Shown one piece after another: positions 21,695-26,449 of a DNA stretch of 26,449 nt; positions within the stretch are counted from its first letter, which is position 1, and every line of letters starts with the position of its first letter. This DNA comes from CAZFAP01 sp964516325 (GTDB lineage Bacteria > Auribacterota > JABMQX01). The position numbers were made by a program, and so were the translations under genes. The notes below the pieces were generated by a model. It worked only from the letters and a program-made list of their open reading frames with translations, searched no databases and was not told where the DNA came from. The DNA lies in contig CAZFAP010000053.1 in the NCBI GenBank assembly GCA_964516325.1, forward strand, positions 1 through 26,449. Direction: 5' to 3'.

Positions 21695-22732
21695 TTACCT
21701 TTTTGAGCGGCTGCGGATGTCCTTCAGGTAATTGATATTCTCCACGACCTTGCCTGTCCCCAGCGCAACCGCTGTCAGGGGGTCCTCCGCCACGTGCACG
21801 GGGAGTCCGGTTTCCTTCGACAGAAGCTTGTCCAGCCCCCTTAAAAGGGAGCCTCCCCCTACCATCACCATACCCCTGTCAACAAGGTCAGCGGACAGTT
21901 CGGGCGGGCATCGTTCCAGTGTAACACGAACCGATTCGACGATCGTTGAAACCGGCTCCGCAAGAGCCTCGCGGATTTCTTCCGAATTGACGGTGAGTGT
22001 TTTGGGGAGCCCTGCCACCAAATCTCGCCCTTTGACTTCCATCGTGAGAGGCTGATCGAGAGCCGTCGCGGAACCAACCTCGATTTTGATCTGCTCTGCG
22101 GTTCTCTCGCCAATCATCAAGTTATACGCCCGCTTCATATACTGAGTGATGGCTTCGTCCATCTCGTCGCCGCCGACCCTCACGCTTCGGCTATACACGA
22201 TCCCGGCGAGCGATATAATCGCCACTTCCGTCGTACCGCCGCCGACGTCAATAATCATATTCCCTGCCGGCTCGTGAACCGGCAAACCAACCCCAATGGC
22301 GCCCGCCATTGGCTCCTCGATCAAGAAAACGTCTCTTGCCCCCGCTCGCGTAGCACTGTCCTCGACAGCCCTTTTCTCAACCTCGGTGATTCCCGAAGGA
22401 ACGCCTATGACCACCAGAGGGCTGATCAACGCCTTGCGGTTGTTGTGAACCTTCTGGATGAAGTATTTGATCATGCTCTCGGTGATCTCGAAATCGGCGA
22501 TGACGCCGTCTTTCAGTGGACGGATTGCCACAATGGATCCCGGCGTACGCCCCAGCATCCTTTTCGCCTCGTTCCCTACAGCAAGGATTCTGTTACTGTC
22601 CTTATGCACGGCGACGACCGACGGCTCGTTCAAAACAATCCCTTTCCCCTTGACGTACACCACCGTGTTCGCCGTTCCGAGGTCAATGCCCATATCATGC
22701 GAAAAAAAGCCCCAAAGCTTTCTTAGAATCAT
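21695..22732 (-). CDS. mreB: Rod-shape determining protein MreB
   Basis: 345-residue bacterial actin that forms membrane-bound filaments directing lateral wall synthesis. It starts with a short amphipathic membrane-binding segment (MILRKLWGFFS). Phosphate loop 1 is GIDLGTANT (15-23), IRPLKDGVIADFEITE follows, phosphate loop 2 is MIIDVGGGTTEVAIISL (about 163-179), and the adenosine motif is VMVGGGSLLRGLD. AAGGAGGAG precedes the ATG, and a predicted promoter lies at 22799-22827. MreC and MreD, usually directly downstream, are absent: the next gene is the convergent ltaE. Confidence 0.97.
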   Translation of the reverse strand: MILRKLWGFFSHDMGIDLGTANTVVYVKGKGIVLNEPSVVAVHKDSNRILAVGNEAKRMLGRTPGSIVAIRPLKDGVIADFEITESMIKYFIQKVHNNRKALISPLVVIGVPSGITEVEKRAVEDSATRAGARDVFLIEEPMAGAIGVGLPVHEPAGNMIIDVGGGTTEVAIISLAGIVYSRSVRVGGDEMDEAITQYMKRAYNLMIGERTAEQIKIEVGSATALDQPLTMEVKGRDLVAGLPKTLTVNSEEIREALAEPVSTIVESVRVTLERCPPELSADLVDRGMVMVGGGSLLRGLDKLLSKETGLPVHVAEDPLTAVALGTGKVVENINYLKDIRSRSKR

Positions 22733-22798
22733 CTAAAGCTCCTCCTTGCAGTCATGAACTCCCGACGGTTGCCGTACTCTGACGCCTTCCGTAACATG

Positions 22799-22827
22799 AT
22801 TAAATCACATCGCTCCGTCCAAGACAA
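22799..22827 (-). promoter_or_regulatory. Predicted promoter of mreB
   Basis: Minus strand TTGTCT (22827-22822), 17-base spacer ending TGA, TTTAAT (22804-22799): five of six -10 bases plus extended TG. The start site is near 22792, about 60 bases before the ATG. Confidence 0.55.
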
Positions 22828-22916
22828 GCGAAAAAGCCAGCCCGCGCCATGCTCCGCGAGTAGGTTATAGTCCCGGCTCAAGACGAGGAGTGTCACCGCT
22901 CCCCGTCCCCGGCGCC

Positions 22917-24038
22917 TCAACCCAGCGCTCCCACCAGCAGCTTCTCCACATTCTCCGCCTTGAGGTCGCCCGGCGTCTGGCGCACACTGCTCCTCGTCAT
23001 CACATAGTTCCTGAACGAATCGAAGGCGTCCTCCTTCACACCGTACGACCGCAGGGATGTCGAGACGCCAAGCGATTCCGCGAAGTCAAGAAAGACGGCG
23101 TATCCACTATCCTGGGCGCCGAAGACCGAATACAGTTCCTTCGTCTTCTCCGGGCACGCCTCCTCAATGAGCCTGAGATAATGTCCGAGCAGTGCCCCGT
23201 TCGCTCTCCCGTGAGGCACGCCATAGTGCAGGGTCAGGTAGTAACCGAAAGCGTGCAAAGCGGTGGTCCCGGTCTGCGCGATTACCATACCAGCCGCGGC
23301 GGCCGCGTAGAGCATTCCCGCACGAGCGTCAAGGTTTCCGCCCTCTCGGACCGCTACCGGCAAGTTCTCCCGTACCCCTCTGATGCTCTCCAGGGCAAGG
23401 CAGTCGGAGATCGGCTGCGACCGACAAGAAATATAGCCCTCTATCGCGTGCGACAGAGCGTCAAGCCCCGTGTCCGCCGTGATCTCCTTCGGCATGCTCA
23501 CGCCCAGTTCGGGGTCGAGCAACGCGAGAACCGGGAACGTTCGGGGGCTGTTCAGGTTGAGCTTATCAGTGTTCTCGTCGTTGTTGATAATCGCGTATTG
23601 CGTCGTCTCGCTTCCCGTCCCGGCAGTCGTCGGAATGCAGATAAGCGGTATAGGGTCGTGCTCGAACTCGTGGACAGGGAAAAGCTCGACGAGCGGCTTG
23701 CGATTCGTCACAAGAACCGCCGCCGCCTTCGCCGCATCCATCGCGCTTCCGCCGCCCAACCCGATCATAAGCTCCGCCCCATTCTCCCTGGCGACTTGTG
23801 CAACGGCTTCCACGTCGGAAACGGTCGGGTTTGGTGGAGCGGTTGCGAAGGTCACCCGCGTCGCACTGGCTCTTTGGAGAATGTTCTCCAACCTATCGCA
23901 AAGTCCTGTCCGCCGGGCAAAACTTAGACCCGTAACGACCGTCACGTTCGTCACCCTGGGCATGAGCTCCCCAAGCCTGTCAATCGCCCCTCGCTCCAGG
24001 ACGACCCGCGTTGGCATGTGATAAGAGAACGTTTTCAT
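22917..24038 (-). CDS. Iron-containing (group III) alcohol dehydrogenase
   Basis: 373-residue NAD(P)-dependent, metal-binding alcohol/polyol dehydrogenase. Nucleotide motif IGLGGGSAMDAAKA (92-105), PTTAGTGSE (136-144), and metal ligands Asp193 and His197 in GLDALSHAIEGY, His262 and His276 in ALHAFGYYLTLHYGVPHG. Length is typical of the family, which includes butanol, 1,3-propanediol and lactaldehyde reductases; the sequence alone does not fix the substrate. The SD is weak. It lies 80 bases downstream of asnS in the same direction, probably read through from it, and is followed by mreB. Confidence 0.93.
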   Translation of the reverse strand: MKTFSYHMPTRVVLERGAIDRLGELMPRVTNVTVVTGLSFARRTGLCDRLENILQRASATRVTFATAPPNPTVSDVEAVAQVARENGAELMIGLGGGSAMDAAKAAAVLVTNRKPLVELFPVHEFEHDPIPLICIPTTAGTGSETTQYAIINNDENTDKLNLNSPRTFPVLALLDPELGVSMPKEITADTGLDALSHAIEGYISCRSQPISDCLALESIRGVRENLPVAVREGGNLDARAGMLYAAAAAGMVIAQTGTTALHAFGYYLTLHYGVPHGRANGALLGHYLRLIEEACPEKTKELYSVFGAQDSGYAVFLDFAESLGVSTSLRSYGVKEDAFDSFRNYVMTRSSVRQTPGDLKAENVEKLLVGALG

Positions 24039-24109
24039 ATCCGTGTTGTGTCATCCTGCCGCGTCCTTCAGGCTCACCAATCTCGGCGGCGCTCCTGCCG
24101 ACCACCGAC

Positions 24110-24142
24110 CTGACCGACTCAAGGCGTCAGCCTGTCGGTCAG
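24110..24142 (-). repeat. 9-base perfect inverted repeat across the asnS stop codon
   Basis: CTGACCGAC (24110-24118) and GTCGGTCAG (24134-24142) with a 15-base loop that contains the asnS stop. No T-tract follows on the minus strand. It may stabilise the 3' end or reduce read-through into the alcohol dehydrogenase gene. Confidence 0.5.
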
Positions 24143-25411
24143 CCTCGGGAAGGGAATCGTCTCCCTGACGTGGTGCACGCCGCAAATCCAGCCGACGGTT
24201 CGCTCGATTCCGAGACCGAAACCCGCATGAGGTACTGAGCCGTATTTCCGGAGATCGAGGTACCAGGAAAACGCCTCCCGCGGCAAATTGTGCTGTCGAA
24301 TTCTCTCTTCGAGAACCTCAAGGTTGTCTTCTCTTTGCCCGCCGCCGATGATTTCTCCATGCCCTTCCGGAGCGAGCATATCCACGCAGAGCGCGACGCT
24401 GGGATTCTGTGGATCCGCCTTCATATAAAACGCCTTGCACTCTCTCGGATAGCGGTGGATCAGTACCGGGCGGTCAAACGTCTCGGAGAGAACCGTCTCC
24501 TCGTCGCCGCCGAGGTCGTCCCCCCATTTCACCTGAACCCCTTTCCCGCGCAGAATCTCAAGCGCCTCGTCATAACTGATCCTCGGAAACGGCTTCTTCG
24601 CCTGCTCCAGCTTGGTCAGGTCGCGCTCGAGAACTTGCAGCTCCTTCCTCCTCCGGTCCAGCACCCTCGCCACGATTGTCGCCACGAAATCCTCCGCCAA
24701 ATCCATATCGTCGTTCAGGTCGAAATAAGCCGCCTCCGGCTCCACCATCCAGAATTCGGTCAAGTGCCGCCGCGTCTTCGATTTCTCCGCCCGAAACGTC
24801 GGACCGAAACAATAGACTTTCCCGAACGCCATCGCCCCGGCTTCCATGTACAACTGCCCGCTCTGCGTCAGATACGCTTTCGTGTCGAAATACTCCGTCT
24901 CGAAAAGATTCGTCGTTCCCTCGCACGCTGCCGGGGTAAAAATCGGGGCATCGAGAAGAAGGAATCCCCGCGAGTCGAAATACTCCCGGATGGCGCGGAT
25001 GAGTTCCGCTCGCACTCTCAGAATCGCATGCTGCCTGGATGACCGCAGCCAGAGGTGACGATGGTCCATCAGGAATGCGACACCATGGTCCTTCGGGGTG
25101 ATAGGATAATCAATCGCTTGATGCACAAGCTCGACCTCCTTCACGCCGATCTCATACCCTATTGGCGACCTCGGGTCTTCCCTCACGATGCCCGTTACGA
25201 TGACGGCCGATTCCTGCGTCAGCTTGCCGCAAAGCTCGAACGTCTCCTCCGAGGCATCCGCTTTGGATACAACGCACTGCACGCTTCCGGTTCCATCTCT
25301 CACGACGAGAAAATGGAGCTTCCCGCTGGACCGCATATTGTAAAGCCACCCGCTGATTGTCACTTCCTTCCCAACCCAATTGCCTATGTCCTCGACATAT
25401 ATTCTGCTCAT
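24119..25411 (-). CDS. asnS: Asparaginyl-tRNA synthetase
   Basis: 430-residue class IIb synthetase that charges tRNA-Asn. The N-terminal OB-fold (about 1-105, TISGWLYNMRSSGKLHFLVV) binds the anticodon. Motif 2 is CFGPTFRAEKSKTRRHLTEF (201-220), with WMVEPEAAYFDL after it. Motif 3 is GFGLGIERTVGW (about 397-408), and the end is VRETIPFPR. The E in MVEPE and the family-specific HLTEFWMVE fit AsnRS rather than AspRS. GAGGTG lies eight bases before the ATG. It means this organism charges Asn directly. The matching tRNA gene is in the same window at 19424. Confidence 0.96.
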   Translation of the reverse strand: MSRIYVEDIGNWVGKEVTISGWLYNMRSSGKLHFLVVRDGTGSVQCVVSKADASEETFELCGKLTQESAVIVTGIVREDPRSPIGYEIGVKEVELVHQAIDYPITPKDHGVAFLMDHRHLWLRSSRQHAILRVRAELIRAIREYFDSRGFLLLDAPIFTPAACEGTTNLFETEYFDTKAYLTQSGQLYMEAGAMAFGKVYCFGPTFRAEKSKTRRHLTEFWMVEPEAAYFDLNDDMDLAEDFVATIVARVLDRRRKELQVLERDLTKLEQAKKPFPRISYDEALEILRGKGVQVKWGDDLGGDEETVLSETFDRPVLIHRYPRECKAFYMKADPQNPSVALCVDMLAPEGHGEIIGGGQREDNLEVLEERIRQHNLPREAFSWYLDLRKYGSVPHAGFGLGIERTVGWICGVHHVRETIPFPRLTDRLTP

Positions 25412-25494
25412 TGCGCTGACACCTCACGCCGTTGTTTCGCCCGCGTTGTTCCCGCCGTGGTCTGTCCTGACCTGATCAGAGCAAGACGATCGCC

Positions 25495-25523
25495 ATTCTA
25501 AAAATTCCAGTGGGGCTTCACAA
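25495..25523 (-). promoter_or_regulatory. Predicted promoter of asnS
   Basis: Minus strand TTGTGA (25523-25518), 17-base spacer, TAGAAT (25500-25495), five of six -10 bases. The start site is near 25488, giving a leader of about 77 bases. Confidence 0.5.
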
Positions 25524-25589
25524 TCGGAAATTGCTCGTGTCACAAACGTCGTAGTTCCCTGCAGCACGCCTTGCTCTGCCCAAAAATGT

Positions 25590-25618
25590 TTGTGGGAAGC
25601 GAGCCTGAGTGGTAGAGT
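25590..25618 (+). promoter_or_regulatory. Possible promoter of the fucosidase gene
   Basis: TTGTGG (25590-25595), 17-base spacer ending TGG, TAGAGT (25613-25618), extended -10 type. The start site is near 25625. The -35 overlaps GTTTGTG (25588-25594), the partner of an inverted CACAAAC at 25541-25547. Confidence 0.35.
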
Positions 25619-25655
25619 CGGAGCACAAATACGGATCCAAAAGGGAGGGCTGAAG

Positions 25656-26449
25656 ATGAAGCGCATCGCATCATTCATGCTGATCCTCGGCACCTGCATT
25701 TGGGCTGAGGTTGTGAGAGCTGCCGAACCCGGCGACAGGCTTGGCTGGTTCAGGGAGGCGAAGTTTGGGATGTTCATTCACTGGGGGCCGTATTCGCAAC
25801 TCGGCGTTGAAGCGTCCTGGCCCCTCGTCCAGAGGCAGGTGGCGGCGGAGAGGTACGAGGCACTTGCGGAGACGTTCAACCCGACGAAGTTCGATGCGCG
25901 GCAAATCGCCCGCCTGGCGAAAGAGGCGGGGATGAAGTATATCGTGTTCACTTCCAAGCATCACGACGGCTATGCGATGTATGGCACAAAACTGTCCGAT
26001 TATTCGGTGATGAACAGCCCGATTAAGCGAGACCTCGCGAAAGAGCTTGCCGAAGCCGTCCGCGCGGAAGGACTTCGCTTCGCATTCTATTACTCGTTGT
26101 GCGACTGGTATCACCCGGACTACCGCGGCCGGAGCGGTGGTTTCCCCGAGAAATATCCCGGCCGCTGGCCGACTACGCCGACGTGGCAGAAATTCGTGGA
26201 CTTCTATCAGGGGCAGGTCAAGGAATTGCTGACGCGCTACGGACCGCTCTCCATCATGTGGTTCGATGGCGCATGGGAGCATAGCGCGGACGAGTGGCGG
26301 GCCGAAAAGCTGGTGAAAATGATTCACTCGCTTCAGCCCGATTGCCTGATCAACGACCGCTGCGGCGACCCGAAGCTCGCCGACTACGCCACCCCCGAGC
26401 AGCAGGTTCCGGAGAAGGGATTGGACCGCCCCTGGGAAACGTGCATGAA
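25656..26449 (+). CDS. Secreted GH29 alpha-L-fucosidase, C-terminus cut by window end
   Basis: Retaining glycosidase that removes alpha-linked L-fucose from glycans. ATG 25656 follows GGGAGG and opens a signal peptide (MKRIASFMLILGTCIWA) with likely cleavage near VRA-AE. The catalytic TIM barrel begins at RLGWFREAKFGMFIHWGPYS (28-47) and continues with YIVFTSKHHDGYAMY (95-109). The nucleophile Asp204 is in LSIMWFDGAWEH, the GH29 signature. 264 codons are in the window; the rest of the barrel and the C-terminal beta-sandwich lie beyond the end. With GH172-like, DUF4832 and lyase-like proteins, it supports a glycan-scavenging lifestyle. Confidence 0.93.
   Translation, partial: MKRIASFMLILGTCIWAEVVRAAEPGDRLGWFREAKFGMFIHWGPYSQLGVEASWPLVQRQVAAERYEALAETFNPTKFDARQIARLAKEAGMKYIVFTSKHHDGYAMYGTKLSDYSVMNSPIKRDLAKELAEAVRAEGLRFAFYYSLCDWYHPDYRGRSGGFPEKYPGRWPTTPTWQKFVDFYQGQVKELLTRYGPLSIMWFDGAWEHSADEWRAEKLVKMIHSLQPDCLINDRCGDPKLADYATPEQQVPEKGLDRPWETCM

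Noticed and set aside
22890..23927. 345-residue plus-strand open frame
   Set aside because: Antisense to the well-supported iron alcohol dehydrogenase; Arg-rich shadow.
24290..25042. 250-residue plus-strand open frame
   Set aside because: Antisense to asnS, whose motifs 2 and 3 are intact.
25671..26327. 218-residue minus-strand open frame
   Set aside because: Antisense to the GH29 fucosidase.

Overview
This window is a gene-dense piece of a bacterial chromosome, GC-rich by eye. Most start codons have a good Shine-Dalgarno sequence, usually AGGAGG or GGAGG. No phage, plasmid, transposase, CRISPR or rRNA gene is visible. The content suggests a rod-forming (MreB), non-mevalonate isoprenoid, carbohydrate-degrading environmental bacterium. 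Secreted GH172/DUF2961, GH29 and DUF4832 proteins, a xylose-isomerase relative, and intergenic repeats of the GAGAACGCAGAG and ATGCCCATGCCAC type resemble genomes of the Planctomycetota/Lentisphaerota/Hydrogenedentota/Sumerlaeota kind. That placement is an inference; no rRNA is present to settle it.

Layout. Positions 1-3577 (minus) hold rdgB, dxr and rseP. dxr and rseP share a TGATG stop/start, rdgB has a TTG start with a perfect SD, and its leader carries a terminator-like hairpin with a competing helix. Positions 3578-4555 hold no gene but a mosaic of short dispersed and palindromic repeats. Then come a secreted TPR protein with an intrinsic terminator, homoserine dehydrogenase (minus), and a DUF401 membrane protein transcribed divergently from it. 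From 8.7 to 14.5 kb is a carbohydrate-flavoured set: a xylose-isomerase-like protein, a secreted lyase-like protein, a GH172-like protein and a DUF4832 protein. Next are 1-pyrroline-5-carboxylate dehydrogenase with a highly structured leader, and divergently a membrane-anchored CinA-type (MoCF) protein followed by a ribose-type ABC permease without its partners. A lone HicB-like protein, tRNA-Asn with an intrinsic terminator, and a second copy of the palindromic repeat follow. The right end has comB-ltaE (ATGA overlap, plus), then mreB, an iron-type alcohol dehydrogenase and asnS (minus), and a GH29 alpha-L-fucosidase cut by the window end.

How the genes fit together. Housekeeping functions (isoprenoid precursor synthesis, NTP-pool cleaning, regulated intramembrane proteolysis, threonine/methionine branch, Asn charging, cell shape) are interleaved with scavenging functions (glycan hydrolysis, sugar uptake, proline degradation). 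The most unusual items are the tandem hairpins in front of the P5C dehydrogenase gene, the attenuator-like leader of rdgB, a xylose-isomerase homologue with a metal-ligand Asp replaced by His, the membrane-tethered CinA domain, and a nested palindromic repeat at 4138-4262. Promoters and RNA structures were found by eye and are predictions.
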